Shown here: in pieces, positions 52,749-63,430 of the stretch
How positions within the stretch are numbered: the stretch's first letter is position 1
How the letters are laid out: each line of letters begins with the position of its first letter
Assembly (NCBI GenBank): GCA_030620095.1
Contig: JAUTXW010002080.1
Span: forward strand, 310,001-374,000
Direction: 5' to 3'
From: Kuschelorhynchus macadamiae
Taxonomy: Eukaryota; Arthropoda; Insecta; Coleoptera; Curculionidae
Length of the DNA stretch: 64,000 bases
Translations under genes and position numbers: made by a program
Notes under the pieces: generated by a model
Seen by the model: only the letters and a program-made list of their open reading frames with translations
Told to the model about the DNA's origin: nothing
Databases searched by the model: none

Positions 52749-52982
52749 CCAGCTAGATCTCCAGACTTGAACCCTCTTGATTATTTCTTTTGGGGCTACT
52801 TAAAAGAGAAAGTCTATCTAAAGAGGCCATTTCAGAATGTTGATCATTTGGAGAGGGTAATTAGGGTAGAGATACAGGCCATAACGCCTGCGGTTATTAG
52901 AAACGTTTTAAGAGGATTTTCTGTAAGTACGGTTACCTGTATGGAAAGAGATGGTGGATATGATGAGGCAAATGTGCAGTGA
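52746..52982 (+). pseudogene. Transposase C-terminal fragment (DUF4817/mariner type)
   Basis: VPARSPDLNPLDYFFWGYLK is the (W)PARSPDLxPLDxFLWG-LK motif that follows the catalytic DD region in this superfamily. Next come RPFQNVDHLERVIRVEIQAI, a TPAVIRNVLRGF segment, CMERDGGYDEANVQ and TGA at 52980-52982. The C-terminal 78 codons are open and undamaged. The upstream catalytic part is absent, replaced by (AT)n, whose translation gives only YIYI repeats. Confidence 0.85.
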
Positions 52983-53016
52983 CGGAACAGTTAGTTTTTA
53001 TTGTTAATTAAATTAT

Positions 53017-53223
53017 TTACATGTAATGTTTATTAGAATTAAAATTAGTGAAGTTATTTTCTACATTTCCGAAAGTCTTGAATTTAGTTAGAATATTCCC
53101 CACTGTTGTGAAATGTATAATTTTATCGGGGTGTCTGTTGTTAAAAATATTTGCAGCTTCTCGAAATGTTTTATAATTTTCTCCGACAATTAAAATTATT
53201 TCAATTTTATCTTCTTTGCTCAA
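53017..53223 (-). pseudogene. Transposase N-terminal helix-turn-helix fragment
   Basis: 68 codons from ATG at 53223: SKEDKIEIILIVGENYKTF, then REAANIFNNRHPDKIIHFTT, then VGNILTKFKTFGNVEN. This matches the DUF4817-type N-terminus (E+I-I++V-GEN-S-REAA-IFN-+HP-+-I---TV--++-KF--TGSV-N) and the decayed copy at about 43.2-43.35 kb. Homology stops near 53040, where the orientation switches. Confidence 0.7.
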
Positions 53224-53702
53224 TTTCAGTGGAATTTCTTTTTACTATAATATTCAAACTGATGTTTCAATAAAGTAATACAATATTAAGGTTGACAATG
53301 GCAGTGATAATGCCATTATCAACTATCGAGAAATAAGGAAATTTTGCTGGTATGTAGGTAGGAACAAAAGTAAGAAACTGGACTTGCCAGTAAGAAGCCA
53401 AAGTTTTACATTCCTTAAGAAGTGATTTCAGATAGGAAGCAACGAATCTAGTGCTAGATATGTTTTTTTATTCTAAGTAAGATTTTGTATTACATTTTGC
53501 TATAAAATAAAAATTAAAGGTACTTTTCTCTTGAATCAATTTCGATTTTTTGGAATTTTTGACCACCCTGTATATGCAATCTCAAGTTTGAATATTTTAA
53601 TATTATTTTGGCTGAAGGCAGAATTTTTTATAAAGAGTAACTTTTTTCCGTAAAACTACTAATAAAAAAGTTTCCCATATGTAGAGAACTTAAGTAGACA
53701 CA

Positions 53703-55827
<2,125 letters not shown>

Positions 55828-56447
55828 GGAAGTAATGTAATCCCAGGTTTTTACCGATCTTTACGTTACTAAAGTTAGAAAGTAGGTATTATAATCGCGA
55901 AAAAATCACCACTGGAAACTTTTTCAAAACTTTACGTTTTGGTGTCTCTCGATGTCAAAAAAAAACATATTGGTAAAAATCCAATATGGCGGAAAAAAAT
56001 GGAGGCCTAGTGAAATGTTAAAACAATTATTTCAAAAAAACTACTTGTTATAAGACAGCTAAACAAAATGGCGGCTTAAAATATTTAAAAAACCAGCTTG
56101 AAAAAATTACTTATCAGATTGATTTAAAATTTTCTGCAAGAATTAAGTGTGATATAGAGATAAAATGTTTGTAATCGTGAAAAACATCCCCTTCCAAGTT
56201 TTACAATTTTGTACAAGCATTAAGTTTAGTGTGATATGGAGATAAACTAGTAGAATTGTGGTACGAATTCAAAATAGCCGAACAAATTTGCGGTCTTAAA
56301 GAAAACAGTGTAAAAACTAATTATTTAGTTTATTTTAAATTATGCCAAAAATCAAGTGTAGCGTAGGAAGAAACTGGTAAAATATTGGTACGAATCCAAC
56401 ATCATGGAATAATATAACGCCCAATCAAAATGTTTGAAAAGACAGTA
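55828..56447 (+). repeat. Family A repeat, copy 7
   Basis: It begins ATAAAAGGGAAGTAATGTAA with a second start CGCGAAAAAATCACCACTGG about 70 bp on. Modules carrying CCAATATGGCGGAAAAAAAT, GCTAAACAAAATGGCGGC and GGTACGAATCCAACATCATG follow. It is interrupted at 56448 by the next element. Confidence 0.65.
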
Positions 56448-56449
56448 TA

Positions 56450-57240
56450 CAGTGTGCCCCAAACTCAATGGCCTATTGGAGTTATTTGGAAAATCAGTTA
56501 ATAGATTATTTTGAAAATTTGTCTCTGGCCATAGATGAACATAAACTCTGTTTTAAAATATTTTAAAATGTGCGGTGTTGCCTTTTTCTACGTTAAACCT
56601 TACCTTAGATGGCAACATCTGGTTTCTAAATGGAATGCCATGTATATTATTGCATTTTCGTATTGTCCTGAATGTTCTTCTATTTTTGTGTTAGGTTTTC
56701 AAATCTAAATTCAACTGTTTTTAAGAAAATGGCACTTAAAAATTGACATGTTTGACTCTTTGAAGCTCTGTAACTCCCAAACGACTTCATTTTTAACGAA
56801 ATAGAACGCGCTTACTTTCTACTTTGACAGGAATTGTCAAATTTTGGCACTTCCTGTCAAACTAGATATTGGTGTGGAAAATAGATAATTAAAAACTGAT
56901 ACAGGCAACTGAAATCCATTTTGTTTCACGTTGTCTTTTGGGGATTACAGAGCTTGAAAGGGTCAAAGATGTCAATTTTCAAGCTTCATTTTCTCGAAAA
57001 CAGTTGAATTTAGATATATTTAGATATAGGAAACACAAAAAAGTGTTTAGAATGTTCTGGACAAAACAAAAATGCAACAGGGAATTTCATTTAGAAAACG
57101 GATGTTGCTATCGGTTTAAGGAACAAGCGGCAACACCGCGCAATTTAAAATATTTTAAAAAGATATCATCTATGGCCAAAGTAATCTATTTATTAGTTCT
57201 CCAGGTACTTTTAAAAGACCACTGAGTTTGGGGCACCCTG
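56450..57240. mobile_element. 791-bp TA-flanked foldback element
   Basis: The ends CAGTGTGCCCCAAACTCA and, on the right, TGAGTTTGGGGCACCCTG are inverted and flanked by TA (56448-56449, 57241-57242). The arms are long: about 56450-56830 pairs with about 56935-57240, including GCGGTGTTGCC/GGCAACACCGCG and TGTTTTCGAGAAAATG-type blocks, with a short loop. No transposase. The open frame at 56938-57225 is just the right arm. Confidence 0.85.
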
Positions 57241-58409
57241 TATATGTATGTATTACTAAAGGACTATGTTTGGTACTAAATTGGATCATAGTTCACTAGT
57301 CCAAATTAAAGGAAAGTTTCATAACACGGGAAGTAAATTACCGATTTTTCTTCATGGGTTAACTTTGTTTTATTTTAAGTTTGTTATCCAAGGGCAATGG
57401 GGGAAAATACAAAAAGAAAGTCTACCAGACATTCAAGATCATCGCCAATCTAACAGAATTCATGTAAAAAGTTTAATGTACTCCAGCGTAAGTCGTGCGT
57501 TTCAGGCTGGCCTGAGGACTTATGAGGAAACTTTCAAGGCTACTACTTCATTACATACTAAAATATGAACGCAAAAAAACAGAAGCAGACAAATAATTAA
57601 GTGATTTAATTAAAATTATTTACAATAATAATGATACGGTGATCATCTGGTCTCAGACCACTACGCTTACACTATTTAAACTAAAAAAAATAAGTTCTAC
57701 AAGCAGACCTAGGGCAGCGGTACTTTTTTTATCAAATTTATCACACGTAATAAGCTGCATAGAAAGCGTTAAAGACCCTCAACACACTAATTGCTGGCTA
57801 GATTCCACAATAACAGTATTATGGGCCGTGTCAAATTATAATTATTTTCTGAGGTCACGCCTTCTTTTGCGCAAGACATCTTCAGCGATATTACTGGTTT
57901 CCTGGTGTAAGGTGGCAGTCACACAGGCTCTTCAATCCTGATCGACGGTGTACAACTCAGTACTGTTGAAAAAAACGCATTCTTAAAAAAGGGTTGGCAC
58001 ACTGCACTGAGTGCCACCAGTTGTTTATTATTTGCCAATTTTAAAGCCAATTTAAAAAAAAAAATTGAAAATAGCAGTTACGTAAAACGTGCTGTTTTAC
58101 TGTTTTATTTGTGACATGTTCATATCCATCTTTACGATATTTTAAATGCTAACGTTAGAAATTTACAATTGACAATATGTCAAATACCATCTATCGCGCA
58201 TCAACGGGTGTTATGACAACCGTCGAGCGTCGAGTAAAAAATAAACATTTTTCAATTTCAAACCGGTCGGTGAACCTTGGTAGTGCTCGATGGCACGTGA
58301 CTGATACTATGTGATGGTTGATTACCATTGGGTACTGCAGCCTTGTATAGACCGTAATCCGTATCTCTATTGAAATATTTTGGATGCTTACAGTTCAATA
58401 GATTCTCTA
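57241..58409. other. Mixed repeat-derived sequence left of the DIRS insertion
   Basis: The frame at 57639-57941 contains AAVLFLSNLSHVI and CWLDSTITVLW, faintly like the RNase H of BEL/Pao retrotransposons (leucine-rich helix, then W-DS-IVLxW). It is too short and damaged to call. 58180-58330 is GC-richer with a CACGTG and no open frame. Confidence 0.35.
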
Positions 58410-58429
58410 ATTATATTCGGCCTCGTCTC

Positions 58430-58546
58430 ATAAATAAAGACATATGTAGTACCTCCGCCTCTGGCCAATACGTCCACAATCTTGAAAGCTAAGCAAAAAA
58501 GAATCCCTTCGTACCCTTGCCTAACTCTGCCGATAGTATTCAGTCT
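58430..58546 (+). repeat. DIRS left inverted terminal repeat, 117 bp
   Basis: It runs from ATAAATAAAGACATATGTAG to CGATAGTATTCAGTCT and is the exact complement of 62632-62748. The outer 58410-58429 also belongs to the element, as shown by its copy in the internal complementary region. Confidence 0.95.
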
Positions 58547-58644
58547 TCATTTTTGTGTTGATACGTTCACGTCGCAAGTGAATCATCGAAATCGATAGTG
58601 TAAATTCAGAATTTTTTTTTTTTTTGTAGAAAAGCGTAAAAATT

Positions 58645-59064
58645 ATGCCGAAACATAGAAAAAGAAGTCGTAGTCAGTCGGTAGAACGGTCGGGCTTTTA
58701 TAAATTGTTTAAGAAGTTAAATAATAGGCTTAATAGTCTTGAAGAAAAATGCAAGGTTAAGAAAACTCGTGGTCGTAAAATACGGGCACCTGTACGTCGT
58801 GTTATCAGTGACAGCGAAAGTGAGATAGACCGTTCTCGGTCTCCGTCTCGATCTCGGTCTCGTTCTGTTTGTAGAGAGAGAGAGGTAGACAACTATACGT
58901 CTGTGACTTCATCGGATGAGGATAGCAAAGATGATGGTGACACCGTACAGCCTGTGAGAGTTGTTGTTGTTGATTCCGATAGGGAAATAATCAATAATCC
59001 TGGTATTATCGCGACGGCGCGGCGCGGCGCCTGCGTCTGCTTCAGGGATAAGTGGAACAGCTGA
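58645..59064 (+). CDS. DIRS ORF1, SR-rich Gag-like protein (probably truncated)
   Basis: 139 codons from ATG at 58645. The N-terminus is very basic (MPKHRKRSRSQSVERSGFYK) with a short coiled-coil-like KLFKKLNNRLNSLEEK. A basic KKTRGRKIRAPVRR stretch, RSRSPSRSRSRSVCRERE and an acidic SSDEDSKDDGD segment follow. Small basic/acidic first ORFs of this kind take the Gag position in DIRS elements and presumably bind the element RNA. The open frame ends just after a GC-rich CGCGGCGCGGCGC run. A neighbouring frame continues with GAAPASASGISGTADND, so a frameshift there has probably removed the true C-terminus. It lies directly downstream of the left terminal repeat, which is expected to hold the promoter. 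Confidence 0.65.
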   Translation: MPKHRKRSRSQSVERSGFYKLFKKLNNRLNSLEEKCKVKKTRGRKIRAPVRRVISDSESEIDRSRSPSRSRSRSVCREREVDNYTSVTSSDEDSKDDGDTVQPVRVVVVDSDREIINNPGIIATARRGACVCFRDKWNS

Positions 59065-59508
59065 TAATGACGGGCACAGGGAAAGTAAAATATATTTCAA
59101 TTCCAATGTTTTGTGAAAAAGGATAAGTCCTAGAAGGGCGCATTGAGGGAGAAGAGTTGTTGCTACCCCCCCCCCAAATTTTTTGTTTAAAAGACACCTA
59201 TTTTTTGGACAACATTTTTTTTATTTTGTTTGTTGTCTAAAACCTACCTGCCTGTTTGTGATAACAGGTATAGGTACCCTCCAGTCTTTCTGTTAGTGAT
59301 AACGGAATAAATAATATTTTTTTTGTATTACCTGTTTGTGATAGCAGGACACATATTTTCTGTTGTAATGATAACAGATTCCCTATTATGTGTATATCGT
59401 TGTTTTACCTGCTTGTGATAGCAGGACGCATATCCACTTGTGGAAAATGGATTATGTGGCCTTTTCTTTCCCATTACTTGATAATAGTTTTTATTGATTG
59501 TGATATCA
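59065..59508 (+). other. DIRS internal spacer with five short hairpins
   Basis: Non-coding as it stands. It contains a C-run at 59167-59174, a T-rich stretch and the hairpin array at 59251-59425. Confidence 0.6.
59251..59425 (+). repeat. Array of five imperfect hairpin units
   Basis: The units are CCTGTTTGTGATAACAGG (59251-59268), CTGTTAGTGATAACGG (59290-59305), CCTGTTTGTGATAGCAGG (59331-59348), CTGTTGTAATGATAACAG (59360-59377) and CCTGCTTGTGATAGCAGG (59408-59425). Each is a 4-6 bp stem around a TGTGAT-like loop, spaced 29-48 bp. Stem changes are partly compensatory (CCTGTT/AACAGG against CCTGCT/AGCAGG). Confidence 0.8.
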
Positions 59509-60054
59509 ATGAATACATTTAAAGAGAATTTAACTAAACTGGTTCATTCTCTTGCAGATGAATCCAGAAACAATTTAAATATGGAAATTTTATCCATTTT
59601 GGGAGAGGAAGGGGTAGCCAAGAACTCGTATGGAAAACCCATCCATGCAGATATAGCTTTGCGATGAAATAATATTTTAACTGGTGGCCTGGATGACGAA
59701 ACCAGAAATTGTCTAATTGAAAAATATTTGCCTCCAGAAAATTGTACCTTAATAAATCCACCTTCAATAAACCCCGAGGTAAAAATTGCTATCTCGGAAA
59801 GTATTTTACAATTACTCGCAGAGCAACCCAAGCAACAGAAGGCGCAGTCATCGCATATAGACTTTCAGGTTAGTAAACCATGCGGACGCCTGAGACATTT
59901 TGTACATAGGTGGCAGAGTTTATTTATAAATAGGACAGTGAGGTCTTATATTAATGGACTGTCAATTCCATTTACCAATAATCCCGTGCAAAAGTTCATT
60001 CCCACTGAGAATAAATGGTCTCAAAAAGAAAATTTAATTTTAAAAAAGTTATAA
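59509..60054 (+). pseudogene. DIRS Gag/RT N-terminal region, interrupted by TGA
   Basis: The frame from ATG 59509 reads MNTFKENLTKLVHSLADESR and on to HADIALR, then meets TGA at 59665-59667. The same frame stays open afterwards (NNILTGGLDDETR, then EKYLPPENC, INPPSINPEVKIAI, GRLRHFVHRWQSL) to TAA at 60052-60054. The phrases ILxxGLxxExR, KYxxPxNC and xPxxNPEVK followed by GRLxxFxxxW are familiar from proteins just before the RT in DIRS elements, where a Trp is usual at the position now occupied by TGA. The stop is therefore probably a point mutation. The reading then needs a shift into the 60015 frame to reach the RT. Confidence 0.7.
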
Positions 60055-61308
60055 AGGCGCAATATCAGCTGTCAAGAAATGTAAAAAACAATTTATTTCA
60101 AATTTTTTTTTTTTTTGTACCAAAACCTGATGGGACCTATAGATTAATATTAAATTTAAAAAAACTTAACTCCTTTGTGGAAAACAAACATTTTAAAATA
60201 GAAGATAATAAGGTAGTTGCCCGGCTAATAAGAAAACATTTTTTTATGTGTCGCATTGATTTAAAAGATGCTTATTATCTGGTCCCAGTACGAGAAGCAC
60301 ATCAAAAAATACCTAAGATTTATATTCCAGGATGTAATTTATGAATACAAGTGTCTACTTTTTGGGCTCAGCTGTGCACCTTACATTTTCACAAAAACTT
60401 TAAAACCTGTAGTTAGTATGCTAAGAAAAAGGGGGATCCTTTTAGTAGTTTATCTGGATGATTTTTTGATTTTTGGAAAATCATATAATGAATGTAGCAG
60501 AAATACAAATTTAGCAATTAAGACTCTAACATATTTAGGTTTTTTAATTAATCATACAAAATGCAGTCTAATACCTAGCAAAATATGTAAATTTTTGGGT
60601 TTTATCTATAACTCTTTTTCAATGGAACTATCATTACCAACTGAAAAGCAAGTTAGAATATCTTGTATTTGCAAAAAATTTTTAAAATTAAAAATATTTA
60701 AGATTAGAGACTTTGCAGAATTTATTGGCATACTGGTTTCAGCATGCCCAGCGATAAAATATGGGTACTTTCATTTAAAATCCCTAGAACGTTGTAAACA
60801 TATCGCTTTAAAACAGGCTAAGGGTTGCTATGATGTACAGATGAAAATACCAGAGACGTTATTTTTTGACATTAATTGGTTTATAAATAACATAAATACT
60901 TCCAATAATATTAGTTTGTCTAAATTTTGCTTAGAGATATTTTCTGATGCATCAAGATCAGGTTGGGGGGCTTTTTGCAACGGAAAGAGAACGTTGGGAT
61001 ATTGGTCAGATAAAGAACAGGTAGAGCACATAAATTATTTAGAGCTTTTGGCATTGTATTTTGGATTAAAGTGTTTTGTTTCAAAATTATCAAACTGCAA
61101 TATTTTATGTCGTGTTGACAACACTACAGCTGTAGCCTGTATAAATAAGAAAGGGAGTGTTAGATTTAATAAATTAAATGAAATAACAAGAAAAATATAT
61201 ACAAATTTTTACTTACCTTTAATAGGTTACCACACCCCCTTTGGCAGAACCTTACCCTGGTGGCGGGGAGACTATCAGGAGGGCGCTATTGTTAGGAAAG
61301 GTGCCTAG
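60015..61308 (+). pseudogene. DIRS reverse transcriptase-RNase H, frameshifted
   Basis: The frame 60015-60344 has VPKPDGTYRLILNLKKLNSF and CRIDLKDAYYLVPV, with the first RT aspartate in RIDLKDAY. It is then lost at an A-run near 60305-60312. The next frame (60268-61308) continues with YLRFIFQDVIYEYKCLLFGL, CAPYIFTKTLKPV and the catalytic YLDD (60451-60462), followed by LGFLINHTKCSLIP and CKFLGFIYNS. RNase H follows with EIFSDASRSGWGAF, NYLELLAL and RVDNTTAVACINKKG, giving three of the acidic active-site residues. The usual final A-D-SR segment is absent; the frame jumps from NEITRKIYTNFYLP to unrelated residues that overlap the recombinase ORF. A T-run near 60104-60117 is another slip site. 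The enzyme would copy element RNA into circular DNA; this copy cannot make it whole. Confidence 0.9.
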
Positions 61309-62035
61309 AGATTCTTTAGATATATGTTTAAGCTCAATTACACCCGCAACATTAAAGCAATATAATGCTGCCTTAAAGTTATGGTGGGAGTTTAGTATAG
61401 CAAATAATTTAAATCCCTTTAAAGTTGAAGTTCCAACTGTCCTAGAGTTTTTAACCACACATTTTAAGAGAGGGGCTTCATATGGAACTCTTAATAATTA
61501 CAGATCTGCAATTGCACAAATAGCAGGGCCGGACTTGGGGCAAGATTTTAGGTTAAAAAGGTTTTTTAAGGGAGTTTTTGGGAAAAGACCAACCTTGGCT
61601 AAATATGAAAATACCTGGGACCCAGGTATTGTTATAAATTATTTAAAAAACTTTAAAAATAGTGAGATTAGTTTGGAAATGCTTACCCAAAAACTAGTAA
61701 GTCTAATGGCATTGGCAACGGGACAGCGTATTCAAACCTTAAATCTGATTGATATTGACAATATAATAATTCAAAAAGAGAGAATTGAAATAAAAATTCC
61801 AAGTCGAATAAAGACATCAGGCAGAAATAAGAGTCAGCCTTTTATAGTTTTGCCATTTTTTAATGAAAACCCAAATATATGTGTTTCTAGGACTCTCCTA
61901 GAATATTTGGAAAAGACAAAGAAATTAAGAGGCTCTTGTAAATCCTTGTTTCTCACATATAAGAAACCATATCACAAAGCCACCTCGCAAACCATCGCAA
62001 GATGGATAAAACACATTTGCGAATTTTTACAATAG
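61241..62035 (+). CDS. DIRS tyrosine recombinase, C-terminally truncated
   Basis: 264 codons from ATG 61241. The N-terminal core-binding part has SSITPATLKQYNAALKLWWE, PTVLEFLTTHF and RGASYGTLNNYRSAI. The catalytic part begins with KLVSLMALATGQRIQTLNLI, where Arg163 is the first catalytic arginine, and has a beta-hairpin lysine in IPSRIKTSG. It then reaches SQTIARWIKHICEFLQ and stops. DIRS recombinases continue here for about 60-80 residues with the HxxR and the nucleophilic Tyr; neither is present in the frame. After the stop another frame reads NQEFAQTILSL, resembling the extreme C-terminus, so an internal deletion is likely. It should integrate circular cDNA, but this copy cannot. It starts inside the end of the RT-RNase H frame (68-base overlap). 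Confidence 0.85.
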   Translation: MAEPYPGGGETIRRALLLGKVPRDSLDICLSSITPATLKQYNAALKLWWEFSIANNLNPFKVEVPTVLEFLTTHFKRGASYGTLNNYRSAIAQIAGPDLGQDFRLKRFFKGVFGKRPTLAKYENTWDPGIVINYLKNFKNSEISLEMLTQKLVSLMALATGQRIQTLNLIDIDNIIIQKERIEIKIPSRIKTSGRNKSQPFIVLPFFNENPNICVSRTLLEYLEKTKKLRGSCKSLFLTYKKPYHKATSQTIARWIKHICEFLQ

Positions 62036-62438
62036 ACCTTTGATATCCAACCAAGAGTTTGCCCAAACAATTCTTAGTTTGTAAATTAAAATAATAATTA
62101 ACATAATAATAATAATAATTTGTTCGTTGGAAAGATGATTGTTATTTGGTTTGTCTTGTTTTTTACCAAAACCTTTATATTATATGTTATGATATTAATT
62201 TTTATGTTTTCCTTGTTGTTGTAAGATTAGTGTGTTATAAACTGTTGTGATAAATTACATATTTATTACATTATTATGCTTACATACCCATAAGAAAAAT
62301 TTTCTTTTTTTTTAGACCGTTGATTTGCATATGTTTTGTTTTATGTTCCTTAATGTTGCATATTAACTTAAAAAATAATAAATATATATATATTTTTTTT
62401 TTTTTGAAGTAATTAGTTGTTGCAACTTCTTTAAACAT

Positions 62439-62550
62439 CTACATATGTCTTTATTTATGAGACGAGGCCGAATATAATCATAAGATCAAACGAACTTACC
62501 AAGTGATGTTCGATCTTGATTATATGAAGGCCTCGTCGAAATAAATAAAG
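62439..62550. repeat. DIRS internal complementary region (circle-junction template)
   Basis: 62439-62480 is the reverse complement of the left outer end (58410-58450). 62478-62550 is the reverse complement of the right outer end (62739-62813). The join at about 62478-62481 corresponds to right end (CTTATG) plus left end (ATTATATTCGG) sharing ATT. Confidence 0.93.
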
Positions 62551-62577
62551 TCCCAACCCAACCCAATTTTTTATATT

Positions 62578-62599
62578 TAAAAAAAAAAAAAAAAAAAAA
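62578..62599 (+). repeat. Poly(A) tract in the DIRS 3' region
   Basis: An A-run of about 22 bases lies between the internal complementary region and the right terminal repeat. Confidence 0.85.
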
Positions 62600-62631
62600 C
62601 CCAAATTCTGTTGCAACAACGACTTTAAACT

Positions 62632-62748
62632 AGACTGAATACTATCGGCAGAGTTAGGCAAGGGTACGAAGGGATTCTTTTTTGCTTAGCTTTCAAGATT
62701 GTGGACGTATTGGCCAGAGGCGGAGGTACTACATATGTCTTTATTTAT
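62632..62748 (-). repeat. DIRS right inverted terminal repeat, 117 bp
   Basis: Exact reverse complement of 58430-58546. The element continues to about 62813 with an outer extension that is unique apart from its copy in the internal complementary region. Confidence 0.95.
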
Positions 62749-62826
62749 TTCGACGAGGCCTTCATATAATCAAGATCGAACATCACTTGGTAAGTTCGTT
62801 TGATCTTATGATTTTTCTTTATCTCA

Positions 62827-63430
62827 CTATACTGGAACCGGCACCGGCGTAAGAATTTTGGTTTCGTTCACATCTATGATATGTCCAGTGGTATGCTGAT
62901 ATTCAGCTACAACATATTGAAGTACTTCTTCATAGGAAAGATATTGAGCATCTTGTTTCTCCCACATGCACTTCTTCATTCGAGCAAGGAATTTTCTATA
63001 TCTATTCTGAAAAGGTTCGCAACACTAAAAAATATATTCTAACGTGTGCTGAAGATTATACGTACGTTTGAACGTCAAAGTAATCTGGCCATTTTGTATG
63101 TGGTGGTATGATGGAAGAACTATACTATGCAACGGTGATTCCCGTGGCTAACGTGGAAACATATTAACACGGTCTCTCGATGCGGTGAGCACAAATTGGG
63201 TATAAAAATTCGACTGAATCTCTTCACTCAATGTTCAGATCTTGGATAAATGTCCTTGAAGATGTCTCGTGAAATTAAAGACAAACTTCCATAGTAATTC
63301 CAATTTGACAAAGATTCATCGCAGGAACCATGATTTATCAGTGTTTCGACCTAGCTGTTCTAGGGTTGAAGTTACGAGGTGGAAAACTTGTGAAAAAAGG
63401 TTTCCCCTTTCGAAAATAAAAAACCGTGTG
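62827..63430 (-). pseudogene. Decayed open frame, unrecognised
   Basis: The minus-strand frame ending at TAG 62827-62829 is open for 68 codons: CEPFQNRYRKFLARMKKCMW, then EEVLQYVVAEYQHTT, then ILTPVPVPV. The same frame extends upstream to about 63430 with four stops. The last part is GC-richer than its surroundings and has an acceptor-like CCTTTTCAG just inside it, so it could also be an exon. I recognise no family. The DIRS element inserted 14 bp beyond its stop. The far end abuts a TATACAGGGTAG transposon-type end at about 63439-63450. Confidence 0.35.

Larger units (their letters stand above)
58410..62813 (+). mobile_element. DIRS-type tyrosine-recombinase retrotransposon, about 4.4 kb
   Basis: Inverted terminal repeats 58430-58546 and 62632-62748 are exact reverse complements over 117 bp. 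Their outer extensions differ (20 bp left, 65 bp right). An internal complementary region at 62439-62550 consists of the reverse complement of the left outer end joined to that of the right outer end, exactly what a circular DNA junction would give. Internal ORFs run Gag-like, RT-RNase H, then tyrosine recombinase, all on the plus strand. There is no target duplication beyond a shared ATT at each edge. This is diagnostic of the DIRS order. Confidence 0.95.

Noticed and set aside
56938..57225. 95-codon open frame
   Set aside because: It coincides with one arm of the 791-bp foldback element and has no domain.
58698..59106. Minus-strand open frames opposite the DIRS Gag-like ORF
   Set aside because: They are shadows of the low-complexity SR-rich coding sequence on the plus strand.
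58410..62813. Target-site duplication ATT flanking the DIRS element
   Set aside because: The shared ATT is one copy at each edge and is also shared in the circle junction, so it fits recombinase crossover and cannot be called a duplication of host DNA.
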